A DNA stretch of 64,000 nt from Sphingomonadales bacterium (GTDB taxonomy: Bacteria; Pseudomonadota; Alphaproteobacteria; Sphingomonadales; Sphingomonadaceae). Below the pieces are notes generated by a model. That model did no database searches and had not been told where the DNA came from. It saw nothing but the letters and a program-made list of their open reading frames with translations. The DNA is taken from positions 744,001 to 808,000 of the forward strand of contig JADJAC010000011.1 in the NCBI GenBank assembly GCA_016704425.1, in the 5' to 3' direction. Each line of letters opens with the position of its first letter. Positions within the stretch are counted from its first letter, which is position 1. A program made the translations under genes and the position numbers. Shown here in pieces: positions 26,408 through 33,843 of this stretch.

Positions 26408-26853
26408 GCTGCCCTCCGATGGTCCTTGAGGCCGAAGAATATCCAGCCGTTCCAGCGCGACCCGGTAATGGCGCGGGCGATTGCGGACAGTGACTGGTAG
26501 GGGCGCCCCTGCCATTCGAACCCGTCCTGGGTAACGGTCACCGTGTGCTCGACGCCTTGCCACTCCCGGATCAGGCGGGTTCCGACGATCGGCTTCAGAT
26601 CAGCGCGCACGCGGCGGGTGGTAATGTTGCCGCCGTCGAGCTGTTCGCCCATCTGTTGCAAGCGCCTGACTGTTTCCTGCTTAAGGCCGCCGTAGGCCAG
26701 CTCTTGGATGCGGTAGGCCAGCCGGCTTTCAAGATAGCGCCGGTTGAAGGCCGGCGGTTCCTCGCTGAACAGCTCGCGCCACTGCTTCTTCAGCTCGGCG
26801 ACCGGAGCCGCCTTCATTGCGGCTAGGCGGGCAAGTACGGGATCTGGTTTCAT
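26404..26853 (-). CDS. DUF2924 protein of recombinase cassette
   Basis: A 149-residue basic protein. The ATG at 26853 overlaps the preceding stop (ATGA). It matches DUF2924 by the pattern ELKKQWRELF, RYLESRLAYRIQELAYGG, TRLIREWQGVEHTVTV and a C-terminal WQGRPYQSLSAIARAITGSRWNGWIFFGL. These proteins almost always precede a large serine recombinase in alphaproteobacterial islands. Their C-terminal fold is thought to be DNA-related, but no activity is established. Confidence 0.85.
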   Translation of the reverse strand: MKPDPVLARLAAMKAAPVAELKKQWRELFSEEPPAFNRRYLESRLAYRIQELAYGGLKQETVRRLQQMGEQLDGGNITTRRVRADLKPIVGTRLIREWQGVEHTVTVTQDGFEWQGRPYQSLSAIARAITGSRWNGWIFFGLKDHRRAA

Positions 26854-27056
26854 TGTGCGTTGCTCCACTGAGTTGGAGGTGCACTACCGCTCTGTTCAGG
26901 CGCGAAGTGTAGCGGAAAGTCTCCATCTTCTTCAGATAGTTGACCGACATTTCGAAGGTGCAGGCGGGCGAGGCCAAGCCCGAGGATAGTACACAGCTCA
27001 GTCCGTCGCTGGGCGGGCGTCATTTCGCCGGGTGGATGCGGATTGGGGCGTTTCAC
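26850..27056 (-). CDS. Small protein heading the recombinase cassette
   Basis: A 68-residue product from a GTG at 27056 with GGAG 8 bases upstream; an ATG at 27023 (MTPAQRRTELCTILGLGLARL) is a possible alternative. The helix MTPAQRR.E...IL..GL.RL is a recurring feature of small proteins upstream of DUF2924. It overlaps DUF2924 by 4 bp, so all five cassette genes from here to 23959 form one operon. No function is known. Confidence 0.6.
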   Translation of the reverse strand: MKRPNPHPPGEMTPAQRRTELCTILGLGLARLHLRNVGQLSEEDGDFPLHFAPEQSGSAPPTQWSNAQ

Positions 27057-27262
27057 TTGTGGGTCTCCGTCTCTCGTCCGGCCGTGCCGAACGATGGTGC
27101 TGAGACGGAAAAGCCAGCTGCCTGAACTCAATGGGACACTGGGCGGCAAAACTGCACACAGGGTGTGAACAAGTGCGGAACATCCCCCTTGCGCACCAAC
27201 CCCCTGACGGCGATCATATCCCGCGAATCATAGTATCCGCATCGCTAAATTTCGGGGGGCGC
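27057..27262. other. Divergent intergenic region between cassette and unknown gene
   Basis: About 200 bp between the recombinase cassette (minus) and the 736-residue gene (plus). It should hold both promoters, but no clear -35/-10 pair stands out on either strand. An open frame continues leftward in phase with the 736-residue gene to 27131, but lacks a ribosome site there. Confidence 0.4.
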
Positions 27263-29473
27263 ATGGCACGAAAAGCAAGTTCTATTGGACCGTTCGCCCT
27301 CGGCATCATCGAAGATGCCAAGATCGACCTCCTCTCTGATCTTCTCGTACTTCGTGAAAACGACACAGAGCCGGATTTTGGTCTGCCTGATGAAATCCCA
27401 GCCTCCGGTAACTTCGATGCAGCCGCCGATTTCAGGAAGAAGTTGATTGATGCGTTGTCACTCTTCGACAGTGATGATTTGCGTCCCATTGAGCAGCGTT
27501 GCCGAAGGGTCAAAGCCCTTGCCGACGGTAAGGGCATTTCATCACTCGATACGATCGCAGAAAAGCAGCTCGAAGACGCCGTGCTGCAGGAGTTCAAGAA
27601 CCAACCCGATCCCCTTTGCCGCAGCATATGGGCGTTCATTAATCAGCGACGGGCCTTCGAAGATGCCGAGAGCTTCTATTACGCCCGTCAGTTCCGAGAC
27701 TACGGCAAGATGTACGATGCCTTCGAGGTTGAGCTCGAAAAGGCAGTTGCCATTGACGCTTCCTCAATTGACGAAGCCGCGCTCGCCAAGCAAATCACAA
27801 AGGTTCTCGAACTAAAGACGGCATGCACAGTTAAAGCTCTCGATCTCCCCGCTACAACTGCTCATCTGGCATCAATTATGCTGATTGTGCGGCATGGGGG
27901 GCCTCTGTCGAGCGTCTACGATCATAAGGCTGATGGACGGCGGGGTACCATATATTTCCGCCCGCCAAACGAAGCGACGCTTATCTACACGCCGTCGAGC
28001 CGACAGATCGAAGTGTGCGCCGACAGCGCCAATGTCCGGCAACAAATCAGCAGTACGTTCGCCGAGGTTGCGCTCGGGCATGACGTTTCGCGCAAGCCGC
28101 TCACATGGAAGCACTACAATCTCTCTCGGTTTCGGACAGGTTTCAGCCTGCCGATTCCTTCTATCCCCGGCTACGATATCCGCCTTGCCCGTGTGCTCGA
28201 AGCCGAGGTTCGGCTCGGATCATGGAGCCGCAAACTGTCGCTCAAGGTTTCGATTGAAGACGACATAGAGGAAGTTGCTAACCGTTATCTCAGGCCGAAC
28301 AATGTCTTCAGCCGAGCCGAAGGTTTCAGCAAAATCGGGATTGCCGTTGCATACAGCAAGGAAGGTGATGCGCGTGCACGCACGCTGAACATTACGATTG
28401 CCGGCAGCAAGAGTTGCAACCTTCAAAGCAACAAGGACCCCGAGGAACGTAGCTTCGGATATGCCCTGCTGGACTCCTGGGGGATCATGACCGCCTTCAG
28501 ACAGATCGAAAATGGTGACTTGCGGTCGATATTCTCGCAGCTGGTGGAATTGTACGATCGCGTAGATGAGCAGGTAAGTGGTTCGCGCCTTCAGGAAATG
28601 GGGCTGGATCCAGGCCGTCTGATCGAGGGCGGCTTGCTGGAGCTTCGTAGTCGGCAGGAAATCATTCTGGATGAGGATAGCGGTATCGAGGGCGAATTCC
28701 GTGTCGGGCCTTCCTCGACGCTTTCGATGCTCCAGACTGTCGGTCCCTTCGGCCAGTCGGGAGGCACCATTCCGAGCCAAGATCTTCAGATGTATGTGGT
28801 CAATAAGGATTGGTTGCATGAGACGATTCTGCGTCTGTTGAAGCCACTGCTGAACAAGCGTGCGTCGGAACTCCTTGACGATGACCTGACCTTGCTCGGC
28901 TCCATGCAGGTCGATGCTGCTGAAGTGCCCTTGTATTTCGCGCGGCGTCTTGATGATCTGAAAACCATCAGCCGGCTGGATGTCTCTCTCCGTGCGCGGA
29001 ACAGCGCGGGCGTGGGCATCGTTCTCTGCGCGAGTCCTGAAATGCCGGCATACCTTGGTCCCAACGTCGTGGTGCCGATACTCTCCAACCTGTCGCCAGT
29101 CGGCGAAGACCTCGTAATTGCACGTGATGGCCTTGAGCTTGCCTACCGAAGCAACCTGACGCTCGCCCGCGGCGGCGCGATACCACAAGTTCTGCGGTCT
29201 GGGACGCAGTCAGCTTCGCTGCATATTCCAGGCAAGGACCCGCTCACCCTTACCGGGGCCGACCAGATAAAGATCTTCGAACGACTGGTATCAGCTCATA
29301 AAGCCGGTAGCCCAGACGTGCAGGTGAAGGTGTTGATGGATGGTTTAGGTTCGCGCAGTCCGCAAAATGCATTCCGAAGCGAAGCCTGGAAAAGCATTGA
29401 CGACATCTACATCACCAAGGGCGGTAAACGAGGATATTGGCGGTTGGCGGTCGAGACCACTCTGGCCGCATAG
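27263..29473 (+). CDS. Large protein of unknown family, 736 aa
   Basis: The ATG at 27263 (MARKASSIGPFALG) follows a purine-rich CGGGGGGCGC. The N-terminal third is helical and charged (DAKIDLLSDLLVLREND, ADFRKKLIDALSLFDSD, AFEVELEKAVAIDASS). The centre (about 220-400) alternates strands and contains GTIYFRPPNEATLIYTPSSRQIEVCADSA-like elements and a segment on sheets and helices. The C-terminal part has YALLDSWGIM and a terminal SWRL-like strand. No Walker, nuclease, HNH, TIR, PLD, methylase or HTH motif is visible, and no membrane span. It stands alone between the recombinase cassette and the second prophage's early genes, a typical cargo position. I do not recognise the family. Confidence 0.75.
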   Translation: MARKASSIGPFALGIIEDAKIDLLSDLLVLRENDTEPDFGLPDEIPASGNFDAAADFRKKLIDALSLFDSDDLRPIEQRCRRVKALADGKGISSLDTIAEKQLEDAVLQEFKNQPDPLCRSIWAFINQRRAFEDAESFYYARQFRDYGKMYDAFEVELEKAVAIDASSIDEAALAKQITKVLELKTACTVKALDLPATTAHLASIMLIVRHGGPLSSVYDHKADGRRGTIYFRPPNEATLIYTPSSRQIEVCADSANVRQQISSTFAEVALGHDVSRKPLTWKHYNLSRFRTGFSLPIPSIPGYDIRLARVLEAEVRLGSWSRKLSLKVSIEDDIEEVANRYLRPNNVFSRAEGFSKIGIAVAYSKEGDARARTLNITIAGSKSCNLQSNKDPEERSFGYALLDSWGIMTAFRQIENGDLRSIFSQLVELYDRVDEQVSGSRLQEMGLDPGRLIEGGLLELRSRQEIILDEDSGIEGEFRVGPSSTLSMLQTVGPFGQSGGTIPSQDLQMYVVNKDWLHETILRLLKPLLNKRASELLDDDLTLLGSMQVDAAEVPLYFARRLDDLKTISRLDVSLRARNSAGVGIVLCASPEMPAYLGPNVVVPILSNLSPVGEDLVIARDGLELAYRSNLTLARGGAIPQVLRSGTQSASLHIPGKDPLTLTGADQIKIFERLVSAHKAGSPDVQVKVLMDGLGSRSPQNAFRSEAWKSIDDIYITKGGKRGYWRLAVETTLAA

Positions 29474-29532
29474 GGCCGTCTAACAAGCGTCGAACATACG
29501 ATGCGGGACGGTCAAACAAAGTGGTGATTATT

Positions 29533-29563
29533 CGGTGTGCTCCCTGAAACGAGGAGCACACCG
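29533..29563 (+). promoter_or_regulatory. Perfect hairpin masking the com ribosome site
   Basis: Perfect 11-bp inverted repeat CGGTGTGCTCC (29533-29543) and GGAGCACACCG (29553-29563) with a 9-base loop. The right arm contains the GGAG ribosome site of the next gene and ends one base before its ATG. Folded as RNA it would hide the ribosome site; as DNA it could be a dimeric repressor operator. Confidence 0.7.
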
Positions 29564-29806
29564 ATGACGACTCCCTACCACTCCCGCCGCGTGGCCAATC
29601 AGAGCCACAATGCCGGCACGCTCCCTCCCACCACTGAACGCGAATGGCGCTGCAACAGCTGCGCCAAGCTGCTCGGCGTCTGCCGTGACGGCCAGATGCA
29701 CCTGCGTTTCGCGCGTGGGCACGAATATCTCGTGGGCTTCCCAGTTGTGGCCACCTGCCGCGGTTGCGGGTCGCTGAACACGGTGACCGGTCCCGCGCTG
29801 CGCTGA
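29564..29806 (+). CDS. Com-like zinc-finger protein
   Basis: An 80-residue protein from the ATG at 29564. It has two CxxC knuckles, EWRCNSCAKLLGV and ATCRGCGSLN, separated by a beta segment (MHLRFARGHEYLV). This is the pattern of the Mu Com family: short zinc-finger proteins that bind mRNA and open a hairpin to allow translation of mom. No mom-like gene follows. The ribosome site of this gene lies inside a perfect hairpin, suggesting autoregulation or regulation by a partner. First gene of the second prophage's early module. Confidence 0.75.
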   Translation: MTTPYHSRRVANQSHNAGTLPPTTEREWRCNSCAKLLGVCRDGQMHLRFARGHEYLVGFPVVATCRGCGSLNTVTGPALR

Positions 29807-29877
29807 GGCGCAAGAACTCCCCAAAATCCCAAAAACGCAGAGGCGCGCGACGCCCTGACCTGGCCGGAAGGAGGCGC

Positions 29878-29906
29878 TGGACGCCCGGCCGCAAGGCAGG
29901 CGTCCA
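29878..29906 (+). promoter_or_regulatory. Inverted repeat ahead of the sigma-like gene
   Basis: Perfect 8-bp arms TGGACGCC (29878-29885) and GGCGTCCA (29899-29906) around a 13-base loop, ending directly before the ATG at 29907. A GGAGG ribosome site (about 29872) sits 5' of the left arm, so folding would bring it near the start codon. Confidence 0.5.
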
Positions 29907-30629
29907 ATGTCCTTCACGTGGCACGATTTCCACGGGAATCTTATGCATTCTTCTTCCACCCTCAACTTCCAACGCGGCTTCGCCACTGTCCGTACCAGCC
30001 ACCCCGGATTGGCCCGTTTTGCCGATCCGGCGGCGTTGCTAGACCACCTGCATCGCGGCGATGCGTCTTCGGCCAAGAAGAACACCATCCTTGCGGGGTT
30101 GATTGAGAGCGCCAAATCGGACGATCGCGCCGGGGACTGTGCTCTCACCCTGATACTGCTTGCTCTGTGGCCTGGCCTGGATGGAGTCTTCCGGCGTTCC
30201 CGTGCCCGACACCTCGGTCAGGTCGACGAACTCGCTTCCGAAATTCTCGCCCGCGCCACCACGGCGATCCGGGGTCTTGATCTGACCAGGGTCAACTGGA
30301 TCGCCGCGACCATTCTCAAGAACGTCGAACGCGACGTGCTGCGTGCGCACAATCGCGAAACCAGTCGCCAGAGCGTGCAGGACCCGTTCGACGCCGATCT
30401 GCACGGCGGAATTTTCGAGGTCGAAGACCCGGAACTGGAACCCGGAAAGCTGCTTGCCGAACTGACCCGTCTGATCGGAGTTGACGCCGATCTCGTCCTT
30501 CGCGTGATCATCGACGGCTACACCCAGGCGGAGGCAGGCCAGCAGCTGGGCCTTTCCGAACCGGCCGCACGCAAGCGGTTCCAGCGCGCACTGAAGCGCC
30601 TGCGCGACCATGCCGAACAAAAATCCTGA
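29907..30629 (+). CDS. Sigma-70-like transcription factor
   Basis: Up to 240 residues from 29907; an ATG at 29943 (MHSSSTLNFQRG) is an alternative start. The C-terminus has a sigma region-4-like helix-turn-helix (DGYTQAEAGQQLGLSEPAARKRFQRALKRLRD, about 205-236). The middle (about 95-160) has helices like region 2 (NVERDVLRAHNRETSR). Proteins of this type are common early genes of alphaproteobacterial phages and are thought to direct phage transcription. Whether it truly replaces the host sigma factor is unproven. Confidence 0.7.
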   Translation: MSFTWHDFHGNLMHSSSTLNFQRGFATVRTSHPGLARFADPAALLDHLHRGDASSAKKNTILAGLIESAKSDDRAGDCALTLILLALWPGLDGVFRRSRARHLGQVDELASEILARATTAIRGLDLTRVNWIAATILKNVERDVLRAHNRETSRQSVQDPFDADLHGGIFEVEDPELEPGKLLAELTRLIGVDADLVLRVIIDGYTQAEAGQQLGLSEPAARKRFQRALKRLRDHAEQKS

Positions 30630-30640
30630 CGCCGCTGTCC

Positions 30641-30686
30641 CGCTCGGTGCGCGTGGTTGGCTTTTCAACTTCGGACGCACCGAGCG
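30641..30686 (+). promoter_or_regulatory. Long inverted repeat ahead of the next early gene
   Basis: Perfect 11-bp arms CGCTCGGTGCG (30641-30651) and CGCACCGAGCG (30676-30686). The 24-base interior has an inner stem GTTG/CAAC around GCTTTT. It lies 28 bp before the ATG at 30715 and is the third long inverted repeat in front of an early gene here. A terminator role is possible but there is no T run. Confidence 0.55.
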
Positions 30687-30714
30687 TCCCTCCAAACACA
30701 GGAAGTCCCAGTTG

Positions 30715-30918
30715 ATGAGCAATACGACTGCCATCCCGACTGAACCTCTGAAGCGGATCCCCGGCCTCTACCGTCGCTGGGAGTTGCCGGAAATCTTCGA
30801 GGTCCAGCGCCGGTATCACATCGAAGAAGCCGGCACTCACGCCGACGGCACGCCGCTGTTGGCCGTCTACTCCAGCGAGCCTGAGGTCGATGCCCAGGCC
30901 AGCGATTTCCCCGAATGA
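30715..30918 (+). CDS. Small hypothetical early protein, 67 aa
   Basis: The ATG at 30715 follows AGGAAG. The product (LKRIPGLYRRWELPEIFEVQRRYHIEE...) is amphipathic and acidic at the C-terminus. Its stop overlaps the next start (ATGA). No family is recognised; coupling to neighbours supports coding. Confidence 0.55.
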   Translation: MSNTTAIPTEPLKRIPGLYRRWELPEIFEVQRRYHIEEAGTHADGTPLLAVYSSEPEVDAQASDFPE

Positions 30919-31223
30919 AAGGTCTCGCCATGTTGTTCCCGAACCCGATCGCGCGTCTGCGCAAAGCCCATTACGCTCTCGAAGACCTGCCCGATGCGGT
31001 CACCTTCCCCAAGCACCCGGCCCGCGAAAGCGATGACCCGCTGCCGCTCGAGGACGCGACCGTCGATGACATTGCCTTTGCCATCGTTGCTGCCGACCAG
31101 GAAAGCATCGCTGCTTCCAACCGCGCGTCGGCCCTGAAGCGCCTTTACAAGATGGCCCGCGAAGCTGGCGCCATCGGTATCGACCCGGCCGTGAAGTCCG
31201 CGCTCAAGGGGAGTGCCAACTGA
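30915..31223 (+). CDS. Hypothetical early protein, 102 aa
   Basis: Starts at an ATG overlapping the preceding stop (an in-frame ATG at 30930, after AAAGG, is an alternative) and overlaps the following start. The sequence is helical with acidic patches (SDDPLPLEDATVDDIAFAIVAADQES, then SNRASALKRLYKMAREAGA). It sits just before the Sak4-like ATPase, so it is probably a small replication or recombination accessory. No family is recognised. Confidence 0.6.
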   Translation: MKGLAMLFPNPIARLRKAHYALEDLPDAVTFPKHPARESDDPLPLEDATVDDIAFAIVAADQESIAASNRASALKRLYKMAREAGAIGIDPAVKSALKGSAN

Positions 31224-31975
31224 TGGCTATCTCGCTTGCCTCCCTGCAGACGTCGAGCACGCTGCGCCCGCCCCGTATCCTCATGCACGGCGTGCATGGG
31301 GTCGGGAAGACGACCTTCGCGGCTGGAGCCGACGCCCCTGTCGTCATCATGACCGAGGACGGCCTTGGCATGTTGAAGGTTCCGCACTTCCCGCTCGCGA
31401 CCAGCTACGCCGATGTAGTCGAAGCACTCGATGCCCTGCTCAACGAAGAGCACAGCTACAGTACTGCCGTCATTGACAGTGTGGACTGGCTTGAGCCGCT
31501 GGTCTGGGCCGAGACCTGCCGCCGCAATGGCTGGGCCTCGATCGAAGCCCCGGGTTTCGGCAAGGGTTATGCCGAGGCACTTACGGTCTGGCGCGAATAT
31601 CTCGACCGCTTGAACGCCCTGCGTGATCGCCGCGGCATGGCGGTGGTCCAGATCGCCCATACCGATATCAAGCGCTTCGATAGCCCCGAGCACGAACCCT
31701 ACGACCGCTACGTCATCAAGCTCCAGGCCCGTGCCGCAGCCCTGCTGCAGGAGCACTGTGATGTCGTGCTTTTCGCCAACTATCGCCTGTCCATCGCGAA
31801 GGCCGATGTTGGCTTTAACAAGAAGGTAGCCCGTGCGCTCGGCTCCGGTGAACGCGTCCTGCACACCGCCGAGCGCCCGGCCTTCCTCGCCAAGAACCGC
31901 TACGGCCTGCCCGACACGCTTCCGCTCGATTGGAAAGCCTTCGTCGCGGCCATGCCTCAGCCCGAACAGCCCTGA
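31223..31975 (+). CDS. Sak4-like RecA-fold ATP-binding protein
   Basis: A 250-residue protein with Walker A GVHGVGKTTFAAG (near residue 23) and Walker B STAVIDSVDWLEPL (near 80). Later elements MAVVQIAHTDIKRF and SKAL-like region fit AAA_24 phage nucleotide-binding proteins (Sak4 family). Such proteins act as single-strand annealing recombinases, usually with an SSB. The next gene is a DUF669 protein, and a PD-(D/E)XK nuclease follows, giving a complete Sak4/SSB/nuclease recombination module. Confidence 0.8.
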   Translation: MAISLASLQTSSTLRPPRILMHGVHGVGKTTFAAGADAPVVIMTEDGLGMLKVPHFPLATSYADVVEALDALLNEEHSYSTAVIDSVDWLEPLVWAETCRRNGWASIEAPGFGKGYAEALTVWREYLDRLNALRDRRGMAVVQIAHTDIKRFDSPEHEPYDRYVIKLQARAAALLQEHCDVVLFANYRLSIAKADVGFNKKVARALGSGERVLHTAERPAFLAKNRYGLPDTLPLDWKAFVAAMPQPEQP

Positions 31976-31990
31976 TCCGGAGTATTTTCC

Positions 31991-32479
31991 ATGGCACGTT
32001 TTGACACCGCCTTCGATGCGACCGGCATCGAACCCACCACCGGCTATGATGTTCTTCCGGCCGGCAAGTACCGCGCCCAGATCGTCGAGAGCGAGATGCG
32101 CGTCACCCGCAACGGCATGGGCCAGTTCCTCTGGTTGATGCTGGATATCATCGAAGGGCCGTATCAGAGCCGCAAATTGTTCGACCAGCTCAACCTTGTG
32201 AACTCGAACCCGCAGACGGTCGAGATTGCGCAGCGCACGCTGTCGGCCATCTGCCACGCAACCGGCAAGCTGCAGGTCAACGACAGTGTCGATCTGCACC
32301 TGGTGCCGATGACAATTCAGGTCGGGGTGAAGCCGCCCAAGGACGGGTATTCGGAGAAGAACACGATCCGTTACCTCGTCCCGGAAAAGGCGCCGGCGGC
32401 ACCTGCCTATCAGGCAGCGCCCGCGGCCTCTCAGCCTCCGGCCGCTCCGGCTGCTGCCCCCTGGAACCGTAACGGCTGA
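31991..32479 (+). CDS. DUF669 protein, probable phage SSB
   Basis: A 162-residue protein. Residues 1-125 match DUF669 (FDATGIEPTTGYDVLPAGKYRAQIVESEMR, FLWLMLDIIEGPYQSRKLFDQLN, IAQRTLSAICHATG). The tail (about 133-162) is Ala/Pro-rich and disordered with a short end (PWNRNG), as in single-stranded DNA-binding proteins that recruit partners by their C-terminus. Pairing with the upstream Sak4 ATPase fits a recombination role. Confidence 0.8.
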   Translation: MARFDTAFDATGIEPTTGYDVLPAGKYRAQIVESEMRVTRNGMGQFLWLMLDIIEGPYQSRKLFDQLNLVNSNPQTVEIAQRTLSAICHATGKLQVNDSVDLHLVPMTIQVGVKPPKDGYSEKNTIRYLVPEKAPAAPAYQAAPAASQPPAAPAAAPWNRNG

Positions 32480-32536
32480 CCCTTGAAGGCCGCTGCGGGA
32501 AATCGCGGCGGCCTCAGCCAAACAAAGAGACTGACC

Positions 32537-32899
32537 ATGACTGAACCGCTCAACGCGGCCCCTGTGGCCGCGAACGCCCCCGGCTTGCCTGAAAAACAGC
32601 GCCGTCTGATCGAACTCGACGACGCAATCGCCAAGATCCGCACCCAGATCGCGACCGCCGATCTGACCCGCCAGACGCAGGGAAAACCGATCGACCCGGT
32701 GTGGTTCAACCGCGCCCGCACCGCCCAGCGTCACCTTTACCGCGAGCGTGCCGAACTGCTTGCCGATGGCAGCGGCTGGCACCGCCGCAACAAGATGAAG
32801 GACGCACTGATCGAGATCCTGCGCGAACGCCACGATCCCGAAGTCTGGGCTGAACTGCTCGCCGAAGCGCGGGCCCGCAGCGAAGCGGAGGATCTGTAA
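32537..32899 (+). CDS. Hypothetical phage protein, helical
   Basis: A 120-residue protein starting at 32537 after AAAGAGACTGACC. It is helical and charged with a long segment EKQRRLIELDDAIAKIRTQI and KDALIEILRERHDPEVW. It overlaps the nuclease start (TAATG). A near-perfect hairpin, AGGCCGC paired with GCGGCCT, occupies the gap before it (about 32486-32513). Position among recombination genes suggests an accessory role; no family is recognised. Confidence 0.6.
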   Translation: MTEPLNAAPVAANAPGLPEKQRRLIELDDAIAKIRTQIATADLTRQTQGKPIDPVWFNRARTAQRHLYRERAELLADGSGWHRRNKMKDALIEILRERHDPEVWAELLAEARARSEAEDL

Positions 32900-33843
32900 T
32901 GGCAGAGCTTCCCGCCCCGCCGACGCCGACCCTGACGGCGATCTACAACGCTTACGAGGCACGCCAAGGGGACGGCTTTCGCGAACACCTCGGTGCTTCG
33001 CTGATCGGCAAGCCGTGCTCCCGGGCCCTGTGGTTCGATTTCCGGTGGGTCACCGCCTCACGCTTTTCCGGCCGCATGCTTCGCCTGTTCGAGACCGGGC
33101 AGCGCGAGGAAGACCGTATCGTGGCCAACCTTCGCTCTACCGGCGCCACCGTACTGGAAGTCGACCCGGAGACGGGTCGTCAGTTCCGGGTTGAAGCCCA
33201 TGGCGGCCATTTCGGCGGTTCGCTCGATGGCGCTGCCCTGGGTCTGCTTGAAGCGCCGAAGACCTGGCACGTGGTCGAGTTCAAGACCCACTCGGTCAAG
33301 AGCTTCGCGGATCTCGTCGCCAAGGGCGTTGTGAAATCGAAGCCGCAGCACGCGGCCCAAATGCTGACCTACATGCACCTGACCGGGCTGACCCGGGCCA
33401 TGTACATTGCGGTCTGCAAGGACACGGACGCACTGCACATCGAGCGGATCGAGGCCGATCCTGAAGCTGCAACGCGGCTGCTCGACAAGGCCAAACGCAC
33501 CATTGATGCCCAGCATCCGCCGGCCCGGATCAACGATGATCCGACCTGGTTCGAGTGCCGCATGTGTTCGCACCATGCGGCCTGCCACGCTGGTGAGGCA
33601 GCGGCCGTAAACTGCCGGACCTGTCTGCATTCCACGCCCGTCGAGGGCGGTTGGCACTGCGCCCGTCATGACCGCAGGCTTGATGCCCAGGACCAGCGCC
33701 GCGCCTGCGCCCGCCATCTTTTCATCCCTGATCTCGTCCCCGGAACCGTCACTGACGCCGGTGAGGACTTCGTCGCCTACCTCATGGCCGACGGCTCCGA
33801 CTGGCTGAACGACGCCCGCCAGAAGGAGACCGCACATGCTTAA
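32899..33843 (+). CDS. PD-(D/E)XK nuclease with C-terminal Cys cluster
   Basis: A 314-residue protein. The nuclease core shows GGSLDG (Asp near 110) and VVEFKTH (Glu near 127 with Lys two residues later), followed by the Q motif PQHAAQMLTYMH. C-terminal cysteines (ECRMCSHHAACH, then CRTCLH, HC and RRACARH) fit a zinc or Fe-S cluster like those in Cas4/AddB-type nucleases. It probably resects DNA ends for the Sak4 annealing module. It overlaps the helicase start by 8 bp. Confidence 0.8.
   Translation: MAELPAPPTPTLTAIYNAYEARQGDGFREHLGASLIGKPCSRALWFDFRWVTASRFSGRMLRLFETGQREEDRIVANLRSTGATVLEVDPETGRQFRVEAHGGHFGGSLDGAALGLLEAPKTWHVVEFKTHSVKSFADLVAKGVVKSKPQHAAQMLTYMHLTGLTRAMYIAVCKDTDALHIERIEADPEAATRLLDKAKRTIDAQHPPARINDDPTWFECRMCSHHAACHAGEAAAVNCRTCLHSTPVEGGWHCARHDRRLDAQDQRRACARHLFIPDLVPGTVTDAGEDFVAYLMADGSDWLNDARQKETAHA

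Noticed and set aside
29807..29906. A mom-like gene after com
   Set aside because: The gap is too short and no acyltransferase-type gene is present nearby.
31145..32962. Very long minus-strand open frame opposite the Sak4/DUF669 genes
   Set aside because: It is antisense to clearly recognisable genes with good ribosome sites and coupling. Long antisense frames are expected in GC-rich DNA, and the product has no recognisable domain.
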